Shown here: positions 31,101-46,800 of the stretch, in pieces
Position numbering within the stretch: the stretch's first letter is position 1
How the letters are laid out: every line of letters starts with the position of its first letter
Assembly (NCBI GenBank): GCA_021442155.1
Contig: CM038222.1
Coordinates: forward strand, 59,618,266 to 59,682,265
Direction of reading: 5' to 3'
Origin: Cymbidium sinense
Taxonomy: Eukaryota > Streptophyta > Magnoliopsida > Asparagales > Orchidaceae
Length of the DNA stretch: 64,000 bases
The notes under the pieces: model-generated
The model's database searches: none
What the model was told of the DNA's origin: nothing
The model's input: the letters and a program-made list of their open reading frames with translations, nothing else
Program-made: the position numbers and the translations under genes

Positions 31101-34100
31101 TATGTTAATGAACTAGAAGCTATTGAATGAAATCAACTCAATAAATTAACCAAACTAAATTGAACCAAACCATTTGCGATTGAGCTCAACAACTTAGATT
31201 AGGTTTTACTTAAACTTAAAAATCCAACTCAATGGAGCCACTTCAAATCAACTAGGTAATCTTGCTTGGGGCCAAACCAACATTTGGATTTGAACCTCAT
31301 GGGCCACTTCTAGTTTGACCAAATCCTAAATTTAAATTATATGAGCTAACTAAATTTAAGGGACGATAACTTGATCAAATCCTAAATTCAAATCAGATGA
31401 GCTGGACTAAATTCGATTCTAGCTAAGGGATCAAAATGCCCTCGTGACTCTCCTAAAGCCTTTTAGATCAACTAAGAAGTCTAAATCAAATAGCTCATAT
31501 CAAGTTGAGGCATTGGAGTCATTTGGTATGGCTGATTAAGATCAACCTAAGTGAACAGAAAACTTGTTGAACAATCATGCGGTTGACATTCCTCTGAGAC
31601 ATATTGAAGGTCAACATGCTCCAAGGCCACCTTTTGATGACAGAAAAACATGTTAGAAATTAAACATAAATAAATTAAAACAAAGAGCACCTCACCAATG
31701 CATTCTACTCCTGGAGATCCTGCAAAGTTGTTTGCTTCAGGTGCAAGATAAGGCGACCTATCATAACTTTCCAGTATACCTGTTAAAAAAACAAAAGCAT
31801 CGAGAACTTTAAAAAGTGGTTTAATCAATAATAACTGGAAGAGAATGGTAGAAAAATCAAGAAAAGTAATGAGTCTAAGCTCAGCACAGACCGGCACTTT
31901 GAGCAAAGCCATCTGTTAAATCTGAAAAACTGAAGTTTCGAGGAATATGACTTAAAAAGCCATAAGGAGATGAATCAATATCTTGAAGAGGTTCGTTCAG
32001 TGCCTGAGCAGTCAACTCAGTACCACTAAAGGATCCACCAAGTGTATCAAGTGTTGGCTGAGTCTCCAAGAAACTGCTGCCAGTAAATGCATACTCAGAA
32101 TTGGTTGTATAGCTAGGCTCTGTCTTGATTGCAGTACCATTCATCATGTGATCTCTCCCCATTAGAGAGTTTTTTGAAGATAACATGCCTGCCGCAAGAT
32201 CCAACCTTGCACTAAATGTTGATGAACCATTACCAAGTTGGAGATTCTGATTTCCTGCAGGACCAGCACTGATGATAGCAGAAGAAGATCCTCCATTGGA
32301 CAGTAAACCATCAGGCCTTGAAGTAGATGCATTTTCGGATAAATAGCATGAAGGGTTCTGGTTCACTGCATCCAACTGCAACAAGTAAGTTATCTATTCT
32401 ATGTAAACAAAAACAAACAAACATATGAAAAAAGTAACTGCAAATTGGACAACAGATCAAATTGAAGAATGGAAATTCAAAGCACGATCAGTGAATACTA
32501 AGAATCACCACTCCAAATATGGTTCAAGAATAATATTATGGTGAGATGACCAATGAAAAACCAAGCATCAGGTTATGCATTTTTAAGAAAGAGAGGGTGC
32601 GTGGCATTGCAAAATTTACAAAATTGCACCATTTGCTAGCACAACAAGGTCCAAATCCAGTTCAGGATTTAATTCCAAACTAAAGATCCATTTGGTTTCT
32701 TCCAGATTAAAAAGCAAGTTTTATAAACTAGAAGATTTGCTATATTACATCATTGGAGTAGATGCAATTAAAAATCAGCATGGGTTTTGAACTCCAAATA
32801 TTCCTCAAATAGATGGATTTCCTTCACAAGAGACAAGTGAAAGCTAAATCCCAACAAAACATATTCAAAATATAAATAGTGGATTTGAAATTAATAATAC
32901 ACACCAAGCATTTGAATTAGAATTAGTATTGCAACATTTATGAAAAAACAAGATTTGCAATTCCATCTGCATTTGATTTTCATCAAACTAAAAAAAAGCC
33001 TCTAAGCACTTGCTAAAATAATAAAGTAAAATTACAGACAAATTGAGTATAATTTCACTCATTTTAAAGAAAAAATTATGCAGTACGCTGAATAAAGTTA
33101 CAAATGGAACCATTATATCATATGCAGACAATATACACTAAGGTCCTTGCTTAAAATATCCTTCGTAAGAATTTTTATAACGAATAGAATAAGATACATA
33201 ATGCCAAACTATGATGTAATCTTAATGTGATTGGCAACTTTTTAAGTACTCCAAATTTCTTCTAATGCGATGCAACACTACAGTAAACTTGTTTGAAATA
33301 TCTTGTCACGCCATTATTTTTCTTTTTCCCAGCTTAATTCTCATAACACTTGATCATTGCCTTCTTTAATATCTATTAAAATGATATAAAGATTATTTTA
33401 GTATTTTATATATTTTTCCATTCATTAACTTATCATCAAAATAAACTCCACAGTAGATCATCCAAGCATAAGAAAATATTGATTCTCCAACATCAACAAA
33501 AATTTTCTAAGCCCATAAATTTTATCCACACCCATAACTTCATTGCAATACTTAAGTTTGAATCCCCAATCATTATTACAATACTAAACCATCTAATTTG
33601 TTTATACATATCAGTGTTGAAATATTGCTTCTCCAATAATTTTGCTGCCTCCCATTATTTACAATTAGTATGAAAATAGTTATGAAATTACCCCAATAAC
33701 TCCTTAGATCTCAATAGGTATATCAGATGAAATTAAAGCTTAATCCTTACGAAAACACTTCAACCTAATCAACTTCATTTTTCTAAATCAATCTATAATA
33801 TACTTCATATTTCTATTCTTTTAAGTACTTGAAACAAGATTCTTCCCTAAGCTCTTGGTCAATCATTTCTAAAGTCAGCAATTTTAATGTTTTCTTAAAG
33901 TCTTCATGATTAACAATGATCATCTAACATTCACTTTCAATACATCTAACTTGATCACAATCTCTAGATCTTCTCTCTTGCCTTTACCATATCTCTTTTG
34001 CATTGGCATGTTATATAAATATCAAAAATTATAGTCTCCGACATTAACATCAACAACAAGCCTTTATCCCACAACGTGAGGTCGGCTATATGAATCATTT

Positions 34101-37100
34101 TCTCTATTGTGTCCTATTTGATGTCATATTCTAATTTAATTCAATAAATTAAAGTCATTTTTTATCTTTCAATACATCTAACTTGATCACAATCTCTAGA
34201 TCTTCTCTCTTGCCTTTACCATATCTCTTTTGCATTGGCACATTATATAATATCAAAAATTATAGTCTCCGACATTAACATCAACAACAAGCCTTTATCC
34301 CACAACGTGAGGTCGGCTATATGAATCATTCTCTATTGTGTCCTATTTAATGTCATATTCTAATTTAATTCAATAAATTAAAGTCATTTTTTATCTTTCA
34401 ATATATCTAACTTGATCACAATCTCTAGATCTTCTCTCTTGCCTTTACCATTTGCATTGGCACATCATATAAATATCAAAATTATAATCTCCGACATTAA
34501 CAACAACAAGCTTTTATCCCACAATGCAAGGTCGGCTATATGAATCATTTTCACTACTGTGTCCTATTTAATGCCATATTCTAATTTAATGCCACAACGC
34601 AAGGTCGGCTATATGAATCATTTTCTCTATTGTGTCCTATTTAATGCCATCAACAACAAGCCTTTATCCCACAACGTGAGGTCGGCTATATGAATCATTC
34701 TCTATTGTGTTTTATGTCATATTCTAATTTAATTCAATAAATTAAAGTCATTTTTTATCTTTCAATACATCTAACTTGATCACAATCTCTAGATCTTCTC
34801 TCTTTCCTTTACCATATCTCTTTTGCATTGGCACATTATATAAATATCAAAAATTATAATCTCCGACATTAATAACAACAACAAGTCTTTATCCCACAAC
34901 GCAAGCTCGACTATATGAATCATTTTCTCTATTGTGTCCTATTTAATGCCATATTCTAATTTAATTCAATAAATTAAAGTCATTTTTATACTTCTTAACC
35001 AAGTCCTTTTAGCTCTACCTCTACATTTCTTAATATAGGCTAAATCTAATACACATACTCTCCTAACTAGTAATTATACAGTTGACGATTTATGTGACCA
35101 AACTATCTAAAACGACTCTCTCTAATCCTATCTACCACTAGAGCTACTCCAACTTTTGACGAATATATTGCTCTAAGTGTAAAGCCACTCATCCACTCGA
35201 GCATCCTCATCTCTGCAACACTTAATTTTCTGACATCGAAAGTCATAATTTTTTTTTGCTACTATATTTGCAAGATTTCTATAGTATAACAAGCTTAAGC
35301 TTCAATGACTTTCACTACAACAACAACAACAATAAGCCTTAATCCCACTAGATGGGGTCGGCTACATGAATCCTTCGTCTCCATTGTGACCTATTATGTG
35401 TCAAATTCTCATTTAATTCAAGTATACTAAGGTCATTTTTTATATATCTTAATCAAGTCTTTTAGATCTACTCCTTTTCTTAACATAAGGCAAATCTAAT
35501 GCATCTAATCTCCTAACCGAGTCATCGGACAATCGACTTTTTTTGTGGCCAAACCATCTAAGGCAACTCTCTCTAATCTTATTTTCCACCGAAGCTACTC
35601 CAACTTTTTCCTGAGCATACTCATTTCACATTTTATCTCAAAGAGTAAAGCCACTCATCCACCTGAGCATCCTCATTTCTGTAACACTTAACTTAGTCTT
35701 ATGCTTTTCTTTTATTGGCCAACATTCTGCACCATAAGTCATTGCATTTTATCTCTAAGAGTAAAGCCACTCAATGACTTTCACTAACTTTTTTAAAAAT
35801 ATCTCCTTCCTATAATAACCTTTTTATACCTCAACACTCCATCACCAGTTATCTTTACTTCATATAATCATTTTTTAGACTCTCATAAGACTTCTATCAC
35901 AACCTTCTCAATACAGCCATCCCATCCTACGTGAATTGATTCACTATATCATTCCAAATTTGCCTCTCTTATCTTTACAGATTGATAACTTCTGATCATT
36001 TGAATGCTATCATAATACCATAGGGTAATTATTTATTTTTGTTGCTTTCTATTGTACAATAACAATATAATTAACGGCAGTTATTTCAACTTTGTTATAG
36101 CTTCAATGGAAATCTTCAGTCTGCTTTAGCAATTAAACCTAGCTAGTTCACGCAAAGTGCACAAAGAACATTTCTGTAGTAGTTAGCCTGGCACAATGTT
36201 AGTCAACAGGCAGCCAAAATGATATTGAAGCAAAAAAAAAATTTTCAGCATAGCCATCTGAATTTCCATGTCCACAACTGACTCAAGTTTTGCAGGGAAA
36301 AAGGGAGTAAGAAAACAATGACATGTAAAAGGAAAGGAGAATGTGGAACAAGTATATCTCCTATCAATTTTCAAAAGAAATTAAATATTAAGAAAACCGT
36401 CAGAAAAGGTAAGGCAACAATGAAAGCTTACGAAAGCTTTCAAAACATTTGCCAAGGAATCTACCTACCTTTGGCAAGTAATGACAATTGGTATATCTAT
36501 AATTACTATCTTTCCTATTACTTGTTAATCAAGTGCATACATGTGAAAATGACTAAAGTTAGAAGCATGCACAAAGCAAAAACATGCTGACCAAATACGA
36601 CAAAAATAAAGAGAAGAATAAAACTAAAGGGATATGAACTTTCTCAGTAGGCAATGCTGTTCGGGAATCACAATTTAATGGCGCTGTCTAGAACAAGTGA
36701 GCGAGATTCCAGCTTTTAAGAAAAAAAGATCAGTATATCTCCTTAATTTTGTCCACATCAGATTCATCACTAGAAAATAATTCTAAAAATGAAACCTACA
36801 CTGTTCAGTTGTGCAGTATAATACTTACACAGTAAAGAAGAACATAAACTGATGCACTAGTTTTTTTCAGAACATATTGCAGAACGCATTTGAAAGAGAA
36901 AAGGTTATAAATTCACAATTACAAAGATGGAAAGAGTCATACATGCAGATGAACATGAGCCATGAGACATAGGCAGTGAACCAACCGCTGGAGAACAAAC
37001 TTTGTTCATAAGCTCCACTTGTTTCTCAAGAAGTTTATTAAATACCACTATTTGATTCTTAAGCATCAATCTAACATGATACGCCTTAAAAAAGTCTCTA

Positions 37101-37818
37101 TTCTCCTCTTCAAGTTTCTGCCAAACTGAAAATTTTAAAAGCTACACAAAATTAATCATGCCCAAAAATCTTTCATCTTGAAATTGCAAAAAATAGTAGA
37201 TAAGAGTAGTACATAGATTATAATAGAAAAATTACACTCATCAAACGATCTTGTTTTGTCGGAAGGAAATACTATGCACTTAAAACATACTAAGGATTAA
37301 GAATAGTGACTACTCAAACATGATGACACTAACTAAATGTCCAGTATCTCAAAAAAAAAAAAAAAAAAACTTGAAAAAGTTAACAGCATATGTTAATGGA
37401 AATAACATAATAGATCCGGATTAGTACTATTGCATCCAAGAAAATAATGAAATTAATAAAAGAATCAATGCGCCAGCTTTCAAATCTAATCAATCCAACT
37501 AGAACCACTATAAATAAATAAATAAAGCCTGCGAACAGCAAGCATATGGAAATAGAATTGACTATTTGTTCATAAAAAATAATAAAAAAATAAAAACATT
37601 TAGATGTTGAAGGGATTTCTCCAACCAGAATGAGCTACCTGCATGTTTTAAGACAACATAAAACTGATTGTAGGAATAGGTTACGATGCAAAGTAAAACA
37701 ACCCATAGTTAAGGGATTTCTCCAACCAGAATGAGCAATATGCAACTTCTGATAACACCCTGTGAATCCTTAACTCCTCCCCAATTTCTTTCATAAAACA
37801 TATTATTATAAAGCAATC

Positions 37819-37865
<47 letters not shown>

Positions 37866-40800
37866 ACATGCTACAGTAGTGGTGCAAAAAATCATTGTCA
37901 ATCATATTCCCTAGAGAGAATGCTTAGTAGTTGGGTTGACGGCTTTCTTGATACGAATCAAAAGTTGCCTAAACAAGATTTCTCTAGAAAAATTCCCTTC
38001 TTGAATATTAGAGTTACATGTCAATCACTGTAGAGTTGAGACTGACTGTAAGACTACCACGATTTCAAAGGATTACACTGCCAAATTTTAAAAAATAGTG
38101 GATGTGACATACAAACTCATACAACATGCTTTGAGATCAGATGATGTGAATTTGCCGAGGTGCTAGACTTTATATTTACATAAAACATTCAAAGCAATGA
38201 AAAATAAAATTAAGACCCAATCAGCCTCATCTACAAGTTGAGAAAATTAGACACCAATAGGTTCCCCTCTAATCAAATTGTTAGTCCTATCTATTCGTAG
38301 GCAACTCTACTAGTAGACTTGTAAGACCTTACCCTTAATTAAATTCATATTAAATAATCCAACACACAAACAAACTCGAGCCACTTTGCTTATTAAATAA
38401 AGTCATAAAACCTACCAAATAACATCCTGGCCTTTCTTAAACCAAGTATAAGCCCCATGTTTGTGGAGTTGATTCAGACCTATAGAGACTCATTTGACAA
38501 CCTTTTTTGTATTTTCTATCTAAAGCAAACATACATATGCTATCCTCAACAGGCTCATAACCCCATAAGCTCCAAATCCATCCTCGAGATGGGCCATAAC
38601 CAAACAATTCTCATAAACATTCCTTCAAGCCAAGCTATGAACCTTTCTAATGTATACATGCATCTCCATGTCGGCCAATAACCTCACAAATCCTACTTTT
38701 GAAGCCTCTATAACTAAAACAATAATTTGACACTTGCCAAAGTAGATGCCTTTCACCTTATGCCTAAGGTCATGTTTTAGAAGAGCCAATTTGATTTAAC
38801 TTACTATTCCCTACCCAACTAAAAGCAACTCGCGGATATGGAAATCAACCTCCTATCATGTAAATGATAACCACCAAATAATCAAATGGACCCTTGAACA
38901 TAGAGGTTCGTATCAGAAACATAGCAGCACATAGCCCTTATCATGCATGGCTTAAGGCGCACTTCCCTCGGGCAAGCATAACCACATCTTGGACAATTGA
39001 ATTGTTTATGCCAATGCCTCTGAGCGAGAAATAATCATGTATTGAAAGCTCTGGCTGCACTTTGTCATATGCCAAGTCATTAAGAATCAAAAAAACTTGA
39101 TATCTATCAAACCTCCAATGATCACATCTTGGAACCTCTAAATAAAAAAACAACAATATCTATCCTAGATGGAACCGAACTACTTCCTGCTCTTTATCAT
39201 GATCAAGTGACTATCCATCCCCATCCACTCCCTCATTATAAATTGAACTTTCGTGACAAGGGTGTTCTCAAATATCTAGCCTTGGATGTAATTAACCATA
39301 AGGTTAAATATAATTAAAATAAAACTGAATCAACCTCATCAACTAAGGGGACAAAACTTTAGGACCTTCTCCAAGTCATGTTCAGACATGGGGGAAAGAC
39401 TAAGTAGAACAATCCCTTCTCAAACATTGTATTGGCAGGAGCTTAATGCATTAGGTACACTTTTTTTATACTTACATGGTATTAATTGCTATTTTTTTCA
39501 TTGCTCAGTTGGATAAAAAGAGATGGCTATATACCCATATACAAAGGTGTTGGTTATGAAGGTAACAACAAATATATATCTCATTTAATTTGCATGTAAG
39601 AGTCACTTTATACCACTTTGGACATGAAGAAATGAATGATGAAATGAAAGTTTAATTCTCTCCGCTTATTTTTGTGGTTGTGTTTTCTTTATTGAAGTAA
39701 GGGGTTTCTTTAATGAATGTGATGCATATTCTTGGTGAAGGACTTCCAAGTACTTGAAGATTGCATGATGTGGAGCAAGAAGGGTCCAGCAACCAGCGTT
39801 AAATCTTGAACAGGAGGCAAAACGCCCTCCTATTTATGTGAACCAATTCAATTGGAACCGAATAGGATTGATTCAGTTTTCCTAGGGACCGATTCACTTA
39901 TCTGATAAACTAGAGTTTATTCATGTTTAGTATAAATAAATTTTTATGCACTTTTGGGTTCAATTTTTGCCATTTTGTATTAGAGACTGTTTTTCCTAGG
40001 GTTCTTGGAAACCTGCTGTATCCTTCAATGTTGGGTAGTAATTCTGTATACCAAGCATTGCTGGAGGTGGTCTTATATCTTCTCATTTGATTATTGCTCA
40101 CCATAAGTTGTTAGTATTTGCACCTATATTCTTCTTATTAGTTGTCGTTGGCCCCCATCTTCAAGGACAGATCCAACGGGCTATCCATATTTTTGTTATC
40201 ATCTCATAAGTGTTTACAGATTCTACTGTTAGGGGTTGTTTTCCCCTGCGTTTCCTACAATTAAAAACAATTACTCGATTCAATTAGGTGGTAAATCTGT
40301 ATCCTAGTTGAATCAGAATACCAACTCATCTTCCCGACCATCAAGGATCATTACCAGCCTGGTTTGCCATCACCAAGCTTCTGTCCTGCATCACAACACA
40401 CTGAATTTCCTTCCAACTTTCCCTATAGGTTTCCACGTCAATTTACCCTAATCTGCCGTTGGAATAATCTTCCTGTTGTATTGCATCTTCCCATGAAGCC
40501 ACAAACCTGCTGCTATCCTGTTCATGCAGACCAACCGACAGGCCTACTCCCAGCCATCTCTCGCCACCCAGAACTTAATCAAAGCCGTACTCCCTTCTCT
40601 CCAACACTGGTCAAAAAGATTTACAGCTTGACAACCAGGGACCAAAGAGCTGCCTAGGTTTTCAGGATTTATGTTTATCCCAACATTACTCCATTAAAAT
40701 CTCAGTCCTAATCATCTAAAATGGTATCATTATAATTATGAAAAAGGATTGTTCCTAGGGGGAATCTTCAAGTTGTTTTATATATCTTTTTTATTTACAT

Positions 40801-43800
40801 GTTTTCTTCTTCTTTTGACCTCATTTTTAGGATTTCATCAAAATTGATGTCTCATTGGTTAGTTTAGGCTTCATTAGGATCTTTCAAATCCACTTAAAAG
40901 TTTAATTCTTGTGGATACTTTATTGAAACTAATTAAAAATATTTTTCTAGTGTATTTCTTTCAATCTTCCAAGTAATTAGTTTTAAATTTGTTTTTCCCA
41001 ATTATAAAAATAGTAATTGAATTTCTCATGAATATCTAAACTTAGCCTTCATCATCCATCATAATAGTAAACCCATAATTTATCCTATCTCATTGTGTGT
41101 GTGTCATTCTCTAGTGACCTTACTCTGAATGCAATTACATACCTATGCATGTGATGGCCTTTTAAGCTTATTTGCACACCTTTTTCTTCTTTGTTTTTAT
41201 TCAATAATATAATTGTCATATGACAATGGAGTCAATGTTTTAGCACTAGAATAAATGCTTTGAGGGGAATACATAATTTCTAAATTCTAATGTATATTTG
41301 TTATCAAGAAATCAAGATTTTGGGATATAATAAGATATATACATTTATAATTTTTGAACTTTGATTAGTAAAATCAATATTTCTAATGCACATTAGGCTT
41401 TTCTATATTACTTTTGATGTAAGTTATATGATTTGATATAATTCTTTCTAATGTAAAAAATACATTAAACTTAATTTTTTTCATGTTTATAAAGTATGCT
41501 TAATTTAATATCAACTACAATATGAAATATTATTTCTCTTAAATCTTAAATGAATATCTACTAAATTTGATTTGAGTAATCTCACAATGGATTTGCACTA
41601 ATTCGACATCATTTGATTCCTACAATGTTAATTTTAAGCCAACTCAAACTCATTTCAAGTTGACTTGCAATCGACTATTTTCAAGTAAAGTTGACTTGAA
41701 AAACATTTTGAATTTATTGGGTGACCTAGTTGCAACTCGTTCAAATTGGAATCATTGTCAGCTATTTAATGTTAAACTTTTGAACATTTTTTCTACGTTA
41801 CTCATAATTTTCACTATTTATCTTTCTAATCCAACAACTTCAATCTTTATCCACTCATCTTACACAGCACAACTTATCTTCAAAAGTTATAAGTTTACCA
41901 TCCCTCTAATATAACCATTCATTATTATATCCTTCCTAGTTTTGCAACATATTCACTTGACATTTTCATTTTTATCATGCTCAATTAAAATAACTTTTTT
42001 ATTATTTAACACTTAGATATATAATCGTAGCTTTATAAAATTTATTTTCAAGTCTCCAAAGGCTTCTCCATTTTAAGAATTTAGTTATATCTTGAGAAGT
42101 TATATACTTATCTATATCAACATATTTTTATATAATAAATAAAAAATATTTAAGCATATCACACCAAACAAACTAAGCATCACATTATCATCTAATAGTT
42201 TTTGCTACTAATTATTAATCTCACTCCTACTAAAATTGTGTATCATGTACTCAATCTTCTAAGCATTTTCTCTACTTCTAACTTTTTCTTTAATTTGGTA
42301 AATGGCTCACTAATAAAACTATGCCATCTAAAAAAAAGCAACACCCACCTTAAATATCATTTGTAAGCGTACTCATAGCTAATAAATAATTATAATTAGA
42401 AGCTCTTTAATAATTACTTAAAATAGTAGTCACTACTTTATCATACGTATCTTTAAAAATTTCAACATACCTTTAACACACATTCTCCTTAATGCACAGC
42501 AAATCAATTTTCACAATACACAATCATTTGTCTTCTTAACATCAATAAAGATAAGAACAAGATCCTTTCTCAACCTTTTATTCTTTTACATTATTGCCTA
42601 AGCACAAAAAAGCTTATATAATGGGACTTCCTAACATAAAACTAAATTAATTTTAGCATATCATCATAACTTTAAAGTCTATGTTCAATTATTACTTTAT
42701 TATATGACTCATGAGTTTAATTTTCTATAATGATCATAATCCTAAGCATATATTTTCCTCTTATGTACTAATATAAGATGCTTCCTCTTCAATCATTTGG
42801 AAATATTTCTTGACCAAAGTACTAAATACTATTTAGGCCAAAAGCTTTTACTTTTATCCATCTTCTTTGAAGCTAACTCTAATTCAATTTAAAAAAAAAA
42901 AAAACTCTAATTCAATTTTTAAAATAAAAAAATAATACTCCTTAGTCTATTCATTATGCTCTTTCATGATGATTAATGATAAAAAAACTATATAATAAAT
43001 TTTCAAAGTAATATTTTTATAATTCCTTGATACCTTAACCAAAATCCATTCTAATGTCTCCAATAAGGCTAAAATCTCTAAATCTCTTATATATCACCTT
43101 AGCTCTCATATATCATTTCTCCTCATATTATATAACCTATCATATAAAACAAAAAAAAAAAAAACTTTTTTTTATTCACAATCTTCTTTGAAAGACTTCT
43201 TTCTTCTACTTATTATGTCTCAATAGTATTATTTTTTTCTACTCTTTAAATGAAGGGAGAATTTTCAACTTTAGTATAGAATAAAACATTTCTACTTTTT
43301 CATCAAATCTTCCAAAAATATTACCTAATCTTCTTCCAAATGTTAACATCTACAACAAACTTCAACAACTCTTTTTTTCTTTTCTACTAAGGGTTTGTTT
43401 ATGACAACTACAACTATATGAAAAAATAGTGGCGGAGGAACTGTAAAAGAATGCTATTATTTGAAGAAACTACGGTGGGTATACAAATTTTTTAATTTTA
43501 CAAAAGTCAAACATCAACTTTTGACATTCATCGCAGAATGGTCGTTGAACAGTTTTTTCCATAGATTTCTCAAAACGCAACTAAAACGCAGCCCAAATGC
43601 AATATCCAAACGACATTGCAATGCGGTGCGACACCACACCGCAATGCCACCGCCACCCCAAACAATCCCTAATCAAACACCCTTCTTTCTTCATCCCTTT
43701 TTGTGCTCTATATTCCCTTCTCTAGTTTCATAAAGCCACCCAGAAACAAACAAATTTATTACACGGAAATATTCAAAATGTAAATTGTTAGTACCATAAA

Positions 43801-46800
43801 ACCATCATGAATTACCCGGATCAGATCCACATGTGAGAACTTAAACTAGACACAAAAATTATATATCCAAATCTATGACCGGTGGAATACATGATTTCTG
43901 CATAGAGAGCTAGTTGTCCATGAACTAAAATAGTAATCGCAAGGAAACATAAAACCGTGATCAGAAATTCCAGCATGCCAAATCCTATATCACAAGCACG
44001 ATAGCTACAATGTCCGACTGTAAAAATAAATTTGGCAACAAATACTTTTTTCTTCTCCGTGATAGCTCGTCCTAATATTCTAAAATGTAAATAAATTACA
44101 ATTTTTTTTCATAGTACCAAGAATGGAGACAAGAAACAATTCTCAGAAACTGAACAAGCCTAGGCCAATAGGAAAAACCCAAAAGCCAACATATCCACTG
44201 CAAACAGAAAAATTAATTAACTCCTATAATATTTTATTCTACAGGATTCATGTATTAATTAACTCCATGATACCTATGAATGTGATATTCCGGGAACCAT
44301 TTCTTGGTGGCGGGCAAACACTCTTCACAACAAGCAACACAATTTCTAGGATTCATGCACTTTAACACTGCTTAAACAAGAAAATAACATATACAAACCA
44401 CATTAATATAAAATTTCTAACTTAAATTTTCTTTGCATCCTGCAATCAAGAATAATAAGGAAATCATGACATGACAGTATAAAGGGCATAACTCTATGCA
44501 CGAGTTCCAACCACTGCAGAGTCTGAGGATTTCTGTACACAGACTTACCTAGATATCGGCAAATACAAGGCATAACATAGTCAAAATACTGTTAGCCACT
44601 AAAACAGCAAATCATAAACTAAATAGTATTTCTACATAAACTGATTATACTCTGCGCTTCACAAGGCCATCTACCAGCCTCATGTATATATGTATGTTTG
44701 TAACATTTCCTGCATTTTTGTTTCAAAGTTTAGGTGACAGATGCGACCAAGCAAAGATCTAGATCTGATGGTTTGAGAATCAATAATTTAGGCGAATGTT
44801 ACACTGTTGTAAAATTTTGAAGGGCGGAAGGACATCAAAAGAAATTCAATGAATAAAGAAAACATCAATTTATATTATAATAAGATAAATAACACTAATT
44901 ATGATGCCTATTAGAAGATTATAGACCCACACATTACCAAGTTCAGTAAAACCAGGTTCTATCTTTGCCTGGTATAAAAGAGTATCCACTACTTCTTTCT
45001 GGTTCATATAAAGTTGAAGACAACGCTCAATTAGATTCTGTACCTGAATAAAGGTGAATAGCATTAAAAATAATTACTGAAATGCTAATAGATTAAAACA
45101 TCAAGATTTGAAAGCTTTGAAACCTCGATTTGAAAAAGAGCTCTAAAATACTACCAATCTAGCAGCTCACTCGCAGAAAAAAAACTCCAACTAAGAACAC
45201 ATCTACTATCTTATATGCATGCAGAAAGCAAGATTCTCATAGCTAGGCAATTATCAAAATCAAAAGCTTAAGCTCACACCTAAAAACATATAAGCACACA
45301 GTATCTGCTGGCCTGGATGCATAGAACTCACAATCTCTAATAAATATGTTAAGCAATTTGAATAATAAGCAGAAAAAGAGAAAATAAAAAGCTAAAAGCA
45401 GACAACCTTAAACTCACATATCTGCCGATTTGGATGTATAAACTCATGATATCTATTAACTAAGGAATCTGATTATTGGTAGTTGGTGCCAAAAATCCAT
45501 GCGGTCTCAAACAGATGGGTCAGTCAATGGCAGTTAGATGCATAACCACAATAATATAATAGTGTACAAATGAATAGAAAAAGAAGTGCACAAAAAGCGC
45601 AAAGCAAATTTATTTGATCAATGAAAACAGATGATGTGTTGGGCAGCTCCAATGACCTAGTCACTTAAGACCAGATCTACTAAGCAGTGTGGCATTGAAA
45701 TTTCCATCACAATTATAGTCATTCAACTGAGGCTTTCCAGCTGAAGGATGAGGTCGAGAGGTTTAAATCATAAAAGGTACAGAATATTATCATGAGGAAA
45801 ACAGAGACCATTGCTAGAGTTCCTCTTTTATTAAGGCAGGTTCTCTTGATTGTTCAAGAGAATCACTTCCCAAGAATATGCAAGTTGACAACTCTTATCA
45901 AGTATAACATTGTCCACCATTTACCACCCCTTAGAAAACTCAACTTTCAATTCATCAATTGGTGCATGAACAGCCTTAACATTTTTATTTTCCAACTTAA
46001 AAGAAACATTACTCTTTGTTACCTCTTATCCCCCTTCTCATTTGCTCCTTTGTGGTACTTCCAAGTCAAAGAGCATGCCTAGAGCACTGATTATGTTGTC
46101 TGTGTTAAGATCCAAAGATGCAAATTAAGCCATCAAAATAACCACTTTATAAATACAAGAGTGGGCCTCTATGTTGATTATGTTGTTTTTTCATTTGCTT
46201 CTCCTTTCCCATTCCCTCCACCACCCTCATTCATTTCTTGTTTTCCATCATCCTGCAACTATTTATTGTCCACGACTCCATGGTTCTACCTTATAGAAGA
46301 ACATAAAAGGTAAGCATTCATATAGAGGCGTATCGTGATGGAAGTGAATGTTGGCATAACATTTGGAGATACATCAAGGGATCTTTAGCTTACTATAGAC
46401 CATGAAAGCTTATTGTGAGAAGACAAGCTACACTTTGAGATCTAGGAGAACTGTCGTTATGAATTTAAAAGAAAAGGAATGGCATACCCTAAATATTACA
46501 GTTGTTCGCTAGCTTACTATAGACCATGAAAGCTTATTGTGAGAAGACAAGCACTTTGAGATCTAGGAGAACTGTTGTTATGAATTTAAAAGAAAAGGAA
46601 TGGCATACCCTAAATATTACAGTTGTTCGCTAGTGACAATTTGGGTGGTTGGTTAACCAAAGTAGAATGAGGAAATGGTAAAGAAAAAGAAAAAAAAATG
46701 GAGACGAATTAAATGAAGGGGAATATCAAACCTAGGAGAAGGAAGAGTACGCAATCATCACTCGATAAATTTCTTAATTCATCAAAAACTACTAATGTCA

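Larger units (their letters stand above)
32376..36942. other. Intron 4 of the TIGR01589 gene (~4.6 kb)
   Basis: 32,400-33,930 and 35,960-36,940 are AT-rich with no recognisable element. The middle holds RTE LINE 3' ends and their tandem repeats, listed separately. Confidence 0.55.
37126..44937. other. Intron 3 of the TIGR01589 gene (7.8 kb)
   Basis: Contains the (AG)n tract, a MITE at 43,391, and a less AT-rich piece at about 39,750-40,680 that looks like retroelement debris with no identifiable ends. The rest (38.0-39.7, 40.7-43.3, 43.7-44.9 kb) is AT-rich sequence without recognisable content. Confidence 0.55.

Noticed and set aside
31983..32165. 60-codon plus-strand frame
   Set aside because: Antisense shadow of exon 5 of the TIGR01589 gene.
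37681..37905. Minus-strand frame with Ser-Leu repeats
   Set aside because: Translation of the (AG)n microsatellite.
39750..40680. Less AT-rich intron piece as an exon or protein-coding insert
   Set aside because: The 97-codon frame at 40,364-40,657 has no recognisable family and no splice context in the right phase on the gene's strand; left as unclassified debris.
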